Assembly (NCBI RefSeq): GCF_000282335.1
Contig: NZ_AKJM01000117.1
Span: forward strand, 1-64,000
DNA: 64,000 nucleotides
DNA from: Pseudomonas sp. GM48
GTDB lineage: Bacteria > Pseudomonadota > Gammaproteobacteria > Pseudomonadales > Pseudomonadaceae
Reading direction: 5' to 3'
Shown: piece by piece, positions 18,143 to 25,061 of the stretch
Layout: the number at the start of each line of letters is the position of its first letter
Position numbering within the stretch: position 1 is the stretch's first letter
Program-made: the position numbers and the translations under genes
The notes under the pieces: generated by a model
The model's input: only the letters and a program-made list of their open reading frames with translations
Databases searched by the model: none
What the model was told of the DNA's origin: nothing

Positions 18143-18312
18143 CGGGTGCTCCTTGGGCAAAACAATCATAAAAGCAGGTTGAATTATTTTTCGCAATCTG
18201 CATAATTGCGCACCTCTTTCTGCAGTGGAAGTGATGCGCCGCCGCCGAAGAATCTTGCCGTTGAACGGACGCGCCGACCCGAGCCCCCGAAAGCGTCTGT
18301 ATCCGGCTGCCT

Positions 18313-18339
18313 TTGACTTGTCAAAGTACGCACTATTCA
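18313..18339 (+). promoter_or_regulatory. Possible promoter of rplM-rpsI
   Basis: TTGACT (18313-18318) and TATTCA (18334-18339) are 15 bases apart, a short but usable spacing. A start near 18347 would give a leader of about 40 bases with a small CCGCC/GGCGG hairpin (18347-18369). In E. coli the rplM leader is the site of L13 autoregulation; whether this leader does the same is unknown. Confidence 0.35.
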
Positions 18340-18387
18340 GTAAGATCCGCCGTCTAATTTACAGGGCGGCCCCTGAGGCTATAAAGA

Positions 18388-18816
18388 ATGAAAACTTTTA
18401 CTGCTAAACCGGAAACAGTAAAGCGCGACTGGTTTGTCGTCGACGCTGCTGGTCAGACCCTGGGTCGTCTGGCCACCGAAATCGCGAGCCGTCTGCGTGG
18501 CAAGCACAAGCCTGAGTACACTCCTCACGTTGACACCGGCGACTACATCGTCGTAATCAACGCTGAGCAGATCCGTGTTACCGGTGCTAAAACCACTGAC
18601 AAAATGTACTACTCCCACTCCGGTTTCCCGGGCGGCATCAAGTCGATCAACTTTGAAAAGCTGATCGCCAAGGCCCCTGAGCGCGTGATCGAGACCGCGG
18701 TCAAAGGCATGCTGCCTAAGAACCCGCTGGGTCGCGACATGTACCGTAAGCTGAAAGTCTATGCGGGCGCTGCACACCCTCATACTGCTCAGCAGCCCCA
18801 AGAACTGAAGATTTAA
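18388..18816 (+). CDS. rplM: 50S ribosomal protein L13
   Basis: A 142-residue large-subunit protein of standard length that binds 23S rRNA early in assembly. The sequence begins MKTFTAKPETVKRDWFVVDA and contains the family signature AVKGMLPKNPLGRDMYRKLKVY near the C-terminus. It is co-transcribed with rpsI, 14 bases downstream, the universal bacterial arrangement. Confidence 0.98.
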   Translation: MKTFTAKPETVKRDWFVVDAAGQTLGRLATEIASRLRGKHKPEYTPHVDTGDYIVVINAEQIRVTGAKTTDKMYYSHSGFPGGIKSINFEKLIAKAPERVIETAVKGMLPKNPLGRDMYRKLKVYAGAAHPHTAQQPQELKI

Positions 18817-18830
18817 CGGAATAGTTCATT

Positions 18831-19223
18831 ATGTCGGCGACTCAAAATTACGGCACTGGCCGTCGCAAGACCGCAACCGCACGCGTTTTCCTGCGTCCGG
18901 GTACTGGTAACATCTCCATCAACAACCGTTCGCTGGATAATTTCTTCGGCCGCGAAACTGCCCGCATGGTAGTTCGTCAGCCGCTGGAATTGACTGAGAC
19001 TGTCGAGAAGTTCGACATCTACGTCACCGTGATCGGCGGTGGTGTAAGTGGTCAGGCTGGCGCAATCCGCCACGGCATCACTCGCGCTCTGATGGACTAC
19101 GACGAGACTCTGCGCAGCGCCCTGCGTAAAGCCGGCTTCGTAACCCGCGATGCTCGTGAAGTTGAACGTAAGAAAGTCGGTCTGCGTAAAGCGCGTAAGC
19201 GTCCGCAGTACTCGAAGCGTTAA
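18831..19223 (+). CDS. rpsI: 30S ribosomal protein S9
   Basis: A 130-residue small-subunit protein of normal length. It starts MSATQNYGTGRRKTATARVF and ends KVGLRKARKRPQYSKR; the conserved basic tail reaches the P-site tRNA. It is the second gene of the rplM-rpsI operon and ends at a terminator 22 bases downstream. Confidence 0.98.
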   Translation: MSATQNYGTGRRKTATARVFLRPGTGNISINNRSLDNFFGRETARMVVRQPLELTETVEKFDIYVTVIGGGVSGQAGAIRHGITRALMDYDETLRSALRKAGFVTRDAREVERKKVGLRKARKRPQYSKR

Positions 19224-19245
19224 TTCGCTTTCACGTTCAAAAAAG

Positions 19246-19281
19246 AACGCCCAGTTTCCTCACGGAGCTGGGCGTTTTTTT
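19246..19281 (+). terminator. Rho-independent terminator of rplM-rpsI
   Basis: A 9-bp perfect stem AACGCCCAG / CTGGGCGTT with a 13-base loop and seven T. Confidence 0.93.
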
Positions 19282-19318
19282 GTGCCTGCGATTTATCAAA
19301 GAATTGCGCTGTGACAAC

Positions 19319-19345
19319 TTGCCACATCCGTAGACGCCCTATACT
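19319..19345 (+). promoter_or_regulatory. Possible promoter of petABC
   Basis: TTGCCA (19319-19324) and TATACT (19340-19345) are 15 bases apart in the gap between the rpsI terminator and petA. The -10 element is good; the spacing is short, so confidence is limited. Confidence 0.35.
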
Positions 19346-19491
19346 ACAAGGCTTGGGGGTGATGGGTTCCGGTAATTACCTTGTCAGAATTGGGGCTTTT
19401 CATTACCATTCGGCAAAATTTTTATAAGTACATAGATTTACTTAGTAGATGCCTGATTTAACAGGCCACAAAGCTGATGGGAGAGGACTGA

Positions 19492-20085
19492 ATGAGCAAT
19501 GACGGCGTGAATGCAGGCCGGCGTCGCTTCTTGGTAGCAGCCACATCCGTGGTGGGTGCTGCAGGAGCGGTGGGGGCTGCGGTCCCGTTCGTGGGGTCAT
19601 GGTTTCCCAGTGCCAAGGCGAAAGCCGCAGGTGCACCGGTGAAAGTGAATGTCAGCAAAATCGAGCCAGGCCAGCAGATGATTGCTGAGTGGCGCGGCCA
19701 GCCGGTGTTCATCGTCCGCCGTACACAGGAAATCCTGGGGAATCTGAAGAAGATCGAGGGCCAGCTCGTTGACCCGACCTCCAAGAACTCGACACAACCG
19801 ACTTACGTTGATCCGCAAACCCGTTCGATCAAGCCTGAGGTTCTGCTGCTGATCGGTATCTGCACGCACCTGGGTTGTTCGCCGACGTTCCGTCCCGAAG
19901 TGGCACCTGCGGATCTGGGTAAAGACTGGGTAGGCGGTTATTTCTGCCCTTGCCACGGTTCCCACTACGATCTGGCTGGCCGCGTCTACAAGTCGCAACC
20001 TGCGCCTTTGAACCTGCCAGTTCCCCCGCATTCCTATGAGACCGACGACATCATTGTCATTGGCGTCGATACGGAGAAAGCGTGA
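19492..20085 (+). CDS. petA: Ubiquinol-cytochrome c reductase, Rieske iron-sulfur subunit
   Basis: The 197-residue Rieske subunit of the cytochrome bc1 complex, which takes an electron from ubiquinol and passes it to cytochrome c1. The twin-arginine start GRRRFLVAATSVVGAAG (residues 9-25) acts as Tat signal and membrane anchor. The 2Fe-2S ligands are in CTHLGC (Cys124, His126, Cys129 for the disulfide) and CPCHGS (Cys152, Cys154, His155). Its TGA overlaps the petB ATG by one base, so the three pet genes form one operon. Confidence 0.97.
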   Translation: MSNDGVNAGRRRFLVAATSVVGAAGAVGAAVPFVGSWFPSAKAKAAGAPVKVNVSKIEPGQQMIAEWRGQPVFIVRRTQEILGNLKKIEGQLVDPTSKNSTQPTYVDPQTRSIKPEVLLLIGICTHLGCSPTFRPEVAPADLGKDWVGGYFCPCHGSHYDLAGRVYKSQPAPLNLPVPPHSYETDDIIVIGVDTEKA

Positions 20086-21296
20086 TGAGCAAGTTCATGG
20101 ATTGGGTTGACGCGCGCTTTCCCGCCACCAAGATGTGGGAAGACCATCTCAGCAAGTATTACGCTCCGAAAAACTTCAACTTCTTCTACTTTTTTGGCTC
20201 CCTCGCACTGCTCGTTCTGGTCAACCAGATCGTTACCGGTGTCTGGCTGACCATGAGCTACAACCCGTCGGCGGAAGAAGCGTTCGCTTCCGTCGAATAC
20301 ATCATGCGTGACGTCGAGTACGGCTCGATCCTGCGTCTGCTGCACTCCACCGGCGCTTCCGCATTCTTCATCGTGGTCTATCTGCACATGTTCCGTGGCC
20401 TGCTCTACGGTTCGTACCAGAAACCGCGTGAGCTGGTGTGGGTCTTCGGCATGTTGATCTACCTGGCGCTGATGGCCGAAGCCTTCATGGGTTACCTGCT
20501 GCCGTGGGGCCAGATGTCCTACTGGGGTGCCCAGGTAATCATCTCGCTGTTTGGTGCGATCCCGGTCATCGGCAACGACCTGACCCAATGGATTCGTGGT
20601 GACTACCTGATTTCCGGTATTACCCTGAACCGCTTCTTCGCCCTGCACGTGGTTGCCCTGCCGATCGTTATCCTTGGTCTGGTGGTGCTGCACATCCTGG
20701 CGTTGCACGAAGTCGGTTCGAACAACCCGGACGGCGTGGACATCAAGAAACACAAGGACGAAAACGGCATACCGCTGGACGGCATTGCCTTCCACCCGTA
20801 CTACACCGTGAAGGATATCGTCGGCGTGGTGGTGTTCCTGTTCATCTTCTGCTCGATCGTGTTCTTCTTCCCGGAAATGGGCGGTTACTTCCTCGAAAAG
20901 CCGAACTTTGAAGTGGCGAACGCCTTCAAGACTCCGGAGCACATTGCTCCAGTCTGGTACTTCACCCCGTTCTACGCCATCTTGCGCGCGATTCCGGACA
21001 AGCTCTTCGGTGTGATCGCCATGGGTGCGGCCATTGCTGTGCTGTTCGTCCTGCCATGGCTGGACCGTAGCCCGGTCAAGTCGATGCGCTACAAAGGCTG
21101 GCTGAGCAAGATCTGGCTCTGGGTGTTCTGCATCGCGTTCGTGATCCTGGGTGTGCTGGGCGTATTGGCCCCAACCCCTGAGCGTACGTTGGTGTCGCAG
21201 GTATGTACCTTCCTGTACTTCGCCTACTTCATTCTGATGCCGTTCTACACCAGGCTCGAGAAGACCAAACCGGTTCCGGAAAGGGTGACTGGCTGA
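20085..21296 (+). CDS. petB: Cytochrome b subunit of the bc1 complex
   Basis: A 403-residue integral membrane subunit with two b-type haems and both quinone sites. Recognisable segments are SYNPSAEEAFASVEYIMRDV near the N-terminus, the haem-binding helices around HSTGASAFFIVVYLHMFRGL and FFALHVVALPIVILGLVVLH, and the Qo-site PEW-like region (here TPEHIAPVWYF). It is one chain like mitochondrial cytochrome b, not split as in plastids. The start is the ATG at 20085, which overlaps the petA stop; a GTG one codon earlier is less likely. Confidence 0.97.
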   Translation: MSKFMDWVDARFPATKMWEDHLSKYYAPKNFNFFYFFGSLALLVLVNQIVTGVWLTMSYNPSAEEAFASVEYIMRDVEYGSILRLLHSTGASAFFIVVYLHMFRGLLYGSYQKPRELVWVFGMLIYLALMAEAFMGYLLPWGQMSYWGAQVIISLFGAIPVIGNDLTQWIRGDYLISGITLNRFFALHVVALPIVILGLVVLHILALHEVGSNNPDGVDIKKHKDENGIPLDGIAFHPYYTVKDIVGVVVFLFIFCSIVFFFPEMGGYFLEKPNFEVANAFKTPEHIAPVWYFTPFYAILRAIPDKLFGVIAMGAAIAVLFVLPWLDRSPVKSMRYKGWLSKIWLWVFCIAFVILGVLGVLAPTPERTLVSQVCTFLYFAYFILMPFYTRLEKTKPVPERVTG

Positions 21297-22078
21297 TGAA
21301 AAAACTATTTGCTGTATTGATGCTTGCCGCGCTGCCAGTGTTCGCTTTCGCAGCTGAACACGGTGGTCCCGAGCTGGAAAAAGTCGACATTGACGTTTCC
21401 GATAAGGCAGCCATGCAGGACGGCGCACGTACGTTCGCCAACTACTGCATGGGTTGCCACAGTGCCAAGTTCCAGCGCTATGAGCGTGTTGCCGACGACC
21501 TGGGCATTCCCCATGAGTTGATGCTGGAAAAACTGGTGTTCACGGGTGCCAAGATCGGCGACCACATGAGCATCGGCATGCAGCCTGCGGACGCCAAGGC
21601 CTGGTTCGGTGCGGCGCCACCGGATCTGACCCTGGTTGCCCGTGTTCGCGGCACTGACTGGCTCTATGGGTACCTGAGATCGTTCTACGAAGATCCTTCG
21701 CGCCCATGGGGTGTGAACAACAAGGTTTTCCCGAACGTGGGTATGCCTAACGTCCTGGCTGGCCTGCAAGGTCGCCAGGTCGTCGGTTGCAAGCAGGTTC
21801 AGATCGTCGAAGACGGCAAGAAGCAATATGATCCGTTGACCGGTGCGAAGCTGACTCATGAAGCGTGTGATCAACTGACCATCGTGCCGAAAAGCGGTGC
21901 TCTGACTGAAGAGCAGTTCGATGAGAAGGTCAAGAATCTGGTAACCTTCCTGGCTTACTCGGCTAACCCGGTTAAGCTGCAACATCAGCGCATTGGTACT
22001 TACGTATTGTTGTACCTGGCGTTCTTCTTCGTCTTCGCTTACCTGCTCAAGCGCGAATACTGGAAAGACGTGCACTGA
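21296..22078 (+). CDS. petC: Cytochrome c1 subunit of the bc1 complex
   Basis: A 260-residue c-type cytochrome. A signal peptide (MKKLFAVLMLAALPVFAFAA) exports it. The haem is bound at CMGCH (Cys51, Cys54, His55), and a C-terminal membrane helix (YVLLYLAFFFVFAYLL) anchors it on the periplasmic face. It passes electrons from the Rieske centre to soluble cytochromes. The ATG overlaps the petB TGA by one base. A very long stem-loop lies 29 bases past the stop. Confidence 0.97.
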   Translation: MKKLFAVLMLAALPVFAFAAEHGGPELEKVDIDVSDKAAMQDGARTFANYCMGCHSAKFQRYERVADDLGIPHELMLEKLVFTGAKIGDHMSIGMQPADAKAWFGAAPPDLTLVARVRGTDWLYGYLRSFYEDPSRPWGVNNKVFPNVGMPNVLAGLQGRQVVGCKQVQIVEDGKKQYDPLTGAKLTHEACDQLTIVPKSGALTEEQFDEKVKNLVTFLAYSANPVKLQHQRIGTYVLLYLAFFFVFAYLLKREYWKDVH

Positions 22079-22107
22079 TAAAGCTACAAGCTATTGCTGT
22101 TAATCGC

Positions 22108-22183
22108 GCGCGCCCAAGGGCGCCTCTGAAGATGTAGCGAATCTGGTGAACCAGTCGTTACGGGAGGCGCCCTCTGGGCGCGC
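22108..22183 (+). terminator. Long stem-loop between petC and sspA (terminator or structured element)
   Basis: A 19-bp arm GCGCGCCCAAGGGCGCCTC (22108-22126) pairs with 22164-22183, with a single bulged base. Inside, GTAGCGA pairs with TCGTTAC and CTGG with CCAG around TGAA. Five T follow three bases later (22185-22190), so it can end the pet transcript, but the stem is far longer than an ordinary terminator. Confidence 0.7.
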
Positions 22184-22228
22184 TCGTTTTTGAGCTTTCG
22201 ATAATTTCTACAAGCGAGGAGGATCGCC

Positions 22229-22846
22229 ATGGGCGTGACCAATCGGTTGGCCTGTTACTCCGACCCCGCCGACCACTATTCCCACCGAGTGCGCATCGTA
22301 CTGGCAGAGAAGGGTGTCAGCGCCGAGATCATTTACGTGGAGGCTGGTCGCCAGCCACCTAAACTGATTGAAGTGAACCCTTACGGCAGCTTGCCCACCC
22401 TGGTCGATCGCGACCTGGCGTTGTGGGAGTCGACTGTGGTGATGGAATATCTGGATGAGCGTTACCCGCACCCGCCGCTACTGCCGGTTTATCCGGTGGC
22501 GCGTGCCAACAGTCGTCTGCTGATGCACCGTATTCAGCGAGACTGGTGTGGTCTGGTGGACCTGATTCTGGATTCACGGACCAAGGAAGCGGCCCGTGCC
22601 GTGGCTCGCAAAGAGTTGCGCGAAAGCCTGACGGGTGTGTCGCCACTGTTTGCCGACAAGCCGTTTTTCCTCAGTGAGGAACAAAGTCTGGTGGACTGCT
22701 GCCTATTACCAATACTCTGGAGATTGCCGATCCTGGGTATAGAACTGCCGCGGCCGGCCAAGCCGCTGCTTGATTATATGGAGCGCCAGTTTGCGCGTGA
22801 GGCTTTCCAGGCGAGTCTGTCTGGTGTCGAACGCGACATGCGCTGA
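22229..22846 (+). CDS. sspA: Stringent starvation protein A
   Basis: A 205-residue GST-fold protein that binds RNA polymerase and alters promoter choice in stationary phase and stress; in Pseudomonas and related bacteria it also affects virulence genes. Family marks are the N-terminal thioredoxin-like start RLACYSDPADHYSHRVRIVLAEKG and the conserved surface motif YPHPPLLPVYPVARA. It lacks glutathione-transferase activity in known members. The ATG at 22229 is preceded by GGAGGATC. It is followed after 16 bases by sspB. Confidence 0.96.
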   Translation: MGVTNRLACYSDPADHYSHRVRIVLAEKGVSAEIIYVEAGRQPPKLIEVNPYGSLPTLVDRDLALWESTVVMEYLDERYPHPPLLPVYPVARANSRLLMHRIQRDWCGLVDLILDSRTKEAARAVARKELRESLTGVSPLFADKPFFLSEEQSLVDCCLLPILWRLPILGIELPRPAKPLLDYMERQFAREAFQASLSGVERDMR

Positions 22847-22862
22847 GGCTTAAGGAGCCGCT

Positions 22863-23276
22863 ATGAACTCCAGTCGACCTTATCTGGTCCGCGCGCTCTA
22901 TGAGTGGATTGTGGACAACGATTGCACCCCGCACATGCTGGTCAATTCCGAGTATCCGTCGGTACAGGTGCCTCAGGGTTTTGCCAGTGACGGACAGATC
23001 GTCCTGAACGTATCGCCACAGGCCGTGCGCCACTTGCACATGGACAACGAGGCGGTCAGTTTCGAGGGGCGCTTTGGTGGCGTGCCGCACACCTTGTACG
23101 TGCCTATTGCATCGATCCTGGGTATCTACGCCCGGGAGAACGGCCAAGGCATGGTGTTTGATCTGGAATCGCCGATGGGCGAGGACGAAGAGATCGATCC
23201 GGATGACGATCTTCCACCACCTGACAGCGAGCCACCGCGTCCAAGCGGTCGACCCAGTCTGAAAGTGGTGAAGTAA
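22863..23276 (+). CDS. sspB: ClpXP specificity-enhancing factor SspB
   Basis: A 137-residue adaptor that delivers ssrA-tagged proteins to ClpXP. The folded substrate-binding domain covers about residues 1-110, followed by an acidic flexible linker (EDEEIDPDDDLPPPDSEPP). It ends in the ClpX-binding tail RPSLKVVK, which is well conserved. It is translated with sspA and ends at a terminator. Confidence 0.96.
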   Translation: MNSSRPYLVRALYEWIVDNDCTPHMLVNSEYPSVQVPQGFASDGQIVLNVSPQAVRHLHMDNEAVSFEGRFGGVPHTLYVPIASILGIYARENGQGMVFDLESPMGEDEEIDPDDDLPPPDSEPPRPSGRPSLKVVK

Positions 23277-23279
23277 TAA

Positions 23280-23310
23280 AAAAGGCGATCCGCAAGGATC
23301 GCCTTTTTTA
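23280..23310 (+). terminator. Rho-independent terminator after sspB
   Basis: An 11-bp stem AAAGGCGATCC / GGATCGCCTTT closes on GCAA and is followed by T residues, directly after the stop codon. Confidence 0.93.
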
Positions 23311-23316
23311 TTACGT

Positions 23317-23416
23317 TGTAGGAGCGAGCTTGCTCGCGATGGGCGTGAACGATGACGGTTGCTGTCTGAATAAACGCGGTGTCGTTGCGTTTTTCGCGAG
23401 CAAGCTCGCTCCTACA
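23317..23416. repeat. REP pair (family B)
   Basis: GTAGGAGCGAGCTTGCTCGC and its reverse complement enclose about 55 bases between the convergent ends of sspB and dolP. The inner sequence is more diverged than in the other two family-B copies. Confidence 0.85.
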
Positions 23417-23425
23417 AGTTGTGGA

Positions 23426-24004
23426 TCAATCGATGTACTCAAACAACTTCACGATCTTCTGCACGCCGGAAACGCCTTGCACCAGGTTGGTCGCCTGCGC
23501 AGCTTCCTGTTTGGTCAGCAGGCCCAGCATGTAGACAATGCCGTTTTCAGTGACGACCTTGATGCGCGAGCCGGGGATGTTCGCATCGGCAAGCATCTGG
23601 GTCTTGATCTTGGTGGTCAGCCAGGTGTCGTTCTGGCGAGCCAGCAGCGAGGAGGGGGGCAGGATTTGCAGTTCGTTGTGCACCTGCTTCACGCGTTGAA
23701 CAGCGGCGGCGGCCTGTTCGGCCTTGGCCTTGAGGTCTGCGCGTGGCGTTTGCCCGGCGAGCAGCACAACACCGTTGAAGCTGGTGACAACGATGTGTGA
23801 GTCTTTATCCAGGGCCGGGTCGGCCTTGGCGACGTTCACGCCAACCTTGGTGTCGATCAGGGAGTCGTCGATCTTGCTGCCCAGCGTACGAGTACCGCGG
23901 TCATCTTCAATCGGTGCTTCACGGCTGGCGGTCACTACCGAGGTGCAGCCGCTGATGCCGAGGCACAGGGTCAAGGCCAGTAGGCCAAGGCGATTAGGGG
24001 TCAT
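23426..24004 (-). CDS. dolP: BON-domain lipoprotein DolP (YraP)
   Basis: A 192-residue outer-membrane lipoprotein. The lipobox GISGC places the acylated Cys at residue 20. Two BON domains follow (about 45-115 and 120-190; IVVTSFNGVVLLAGQTP and IKVVTENGIVYMLGLLTKQEA). In E. coli DolP keeps the outer membrane intact, sits at division sites and supports the BAM machinery. Its ATG overlaps the stop of the SIS-domain gene by four bases, and it closes the lpoA-yraN-SIS-dolP group. Confidence 0.92.
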   Translation of the reverse strand: MTPNRLGLLALTLCLGISGCTSVVTASREAPIEDDRGTRTLGSKIDDSLIDTKVGVNVAKADPALDKDSHIVVTSFNGVVLLAGQTPRADLKAKAEQAAAAVQRVKQVHNELQILPPSSLLARQNDTWLTTKIKTQMLADANIPGSRIKVVTENGIVYMLGLLTKQEAAQATNLVQGVSGVQKIVKLFEYID

Positions 24005-24594
24005 TCTTCACTCCCGAACAATTGGCTGTCGATCAAGTCGCAAAGGCAATGGATCGCCAGCAGGTGGACTTCTTGAATACGAGCGGTGACGTTGGCCGGT
24101 ACGCGAATCTCGACGTCCTCGGGCAATAGCAGCGACGCCATGCCGCCGCCATCACGTCCCGTCAATGCTACGACAATCATTTCGCGATCATGTGCGGCCT
24201 GGATCGCTTGAATTATGTTGGCCGAGTTGCCGCTGGTGGAGATAGCCAGCAACACGTCGCCCGGTTGGCCGAGTGCACGGATCTGCTTGGAGAAGATTTC
24301 GTTGTAGCTGTAATCGTTGGCGATCGAGGTGATTGTCGAGCTGTCGGTCGTCAGGGCAATGGCTGGCAGGCTCGGGCGCTCGCGCTCAAAGCGATTGAGT
24401 AGCTCGGACGAAAAGTGCTGGGCATCACCGGCAGAGCCGCCGTTACCACAGGAAAGCATTTTGCCTTCGTTGAGCAGGGCGTTGACCATGACCTGGCTGG
24501 CTTGCTCGATGTGCGGTGCAAGTACTTCCATCGCCTGTTGCTTGGTGTCGATACTGGCCTGAAAAAGCTGGCGAATTCGGGATTGCATGTCCAT
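24001..24594 (-). CDS. gmhA: SIS-domain protein: phosphoheptose isomerase (GmhA) / DiaA-like
   Basis: A 197-residue SIS-fold protein with the sugar-phosphate loop SCGNGGSAGDAQHF (about 48-61) and STSGNSANI. The gene order lpoA-yraN-X-dolP is that of E. coli diaA, which encodes a DnaA-binding replication factor, and overall the sequence resembles DiaA (RFERERPSLPAIAL, CLCDLID). Yet both GmhA catalytic residues are present: Glu64 (E. coli Glu65) and His182 (E. coli His180), which E. coli DiaA lacks. The P. aeruginosa orthologue PA4425 was crystallised as a heptose isomerase with product bound (from memory). I therefore use gmhA, for conversion of sedoheptulose 7-phosphate to the heptose of LPS core, but a DiaA role is possible. 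The start at 24594 fits the family; upstream frame to 24774 overlaps yraN. Confidence 0.85.
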   Translation of the reverse strand: MDMQSRIRQLFQASIDTKQQAMEVLAPHIEQASQVMVNALLNEGKMLSCGNGGSAGDAQHFSSELLNRFERERPSLPAIALTTDSSTITSIANDYSYNEIFSKQIRALGQPGDVLLAISTSGNSANIIQAIQAAHDREMIVVALTGRDGGGMASLLLPEDVEIRVPANVTARIQEVHLLAIHCLCDLIDSQLFGSEE

Positions 24595-24698
24595 CTGTGT
24601 GACCTTAATTAGCGCGGCTGTTCGGCACGTGAATGTGCAGCCCGCAAAGCAAAGAGCAAAAGTGTTGGGTGATAGTGTCCGGTTCGCAATGCCGGCGA

Positions 24699-25061
24699 TC
24701 AGCCGTCGAAGGCATTCTGTAGCCAGTTCAACTGATCGAGATTGCTGTCGATGGCGATCACGTCGAAGCGGCAAGGGGAATTGGCCCAGCGCGACTCGCG
24801 CTGAAGAAAATATTGCGCGGCGAAAATCAGTTTTTGCCGTTTGCGCTCATCGATGCTATCGAGCGCGCCACCCCATTGAGTGTTTTTTCTGTAGCGGACT
24901 TCAACGAATACTACTGTATCGCCATCTAGCATGACCAGATCAAGCTCGCCGCGTTTACACAACCAGTTCTGCGCCAGCAGGTGCAGACCCTGTTGTTGGA
25001 GATGCTCGAGCGCATGGCGCTCGGCATCCTTGCCGCTTTGCTGGCGTGACCTGTCAGGCAT
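24699..25061 (-). CDS. UPF0102 protein YraN
   Basis: A 120-residue protein of the UPF0102/YraN family with a PD-(D/E)xK nuclease-like core: GELDLVMLDGDTVVFVEVRYRK (about residues 38-59) contains the Glu-Asp and Glu-x-Arg pattern of Holliday-junction-resolvase-like folds. No function is established. It starts with an ATG whose first base overlaps the lpoA stop by one base, so it is translated after lpoA. A gap of 104 bases separates it from the SIS-domain gene. Confidence 0.9.
   Translation of the reverse strand: MPDRSRQQSGKDAERHALEHLQQQGLHLLAQNWLCKRGELDLVMLDGDTVVFVEVRYRKNTQWGGALDSIDERKRQKLIFAAQYFLQRESRWANSPCRFDVIAIDSNLDQLNWLQNAFDG

Noticed and set aside
18143..18387. Riboswitch or classical L13 leader upstream of rplM
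   Set aside because: Only a weak 5-bp hairpin (18347-18369) is visible, too little to call a regulatory RNA; noted with the promoter instead.
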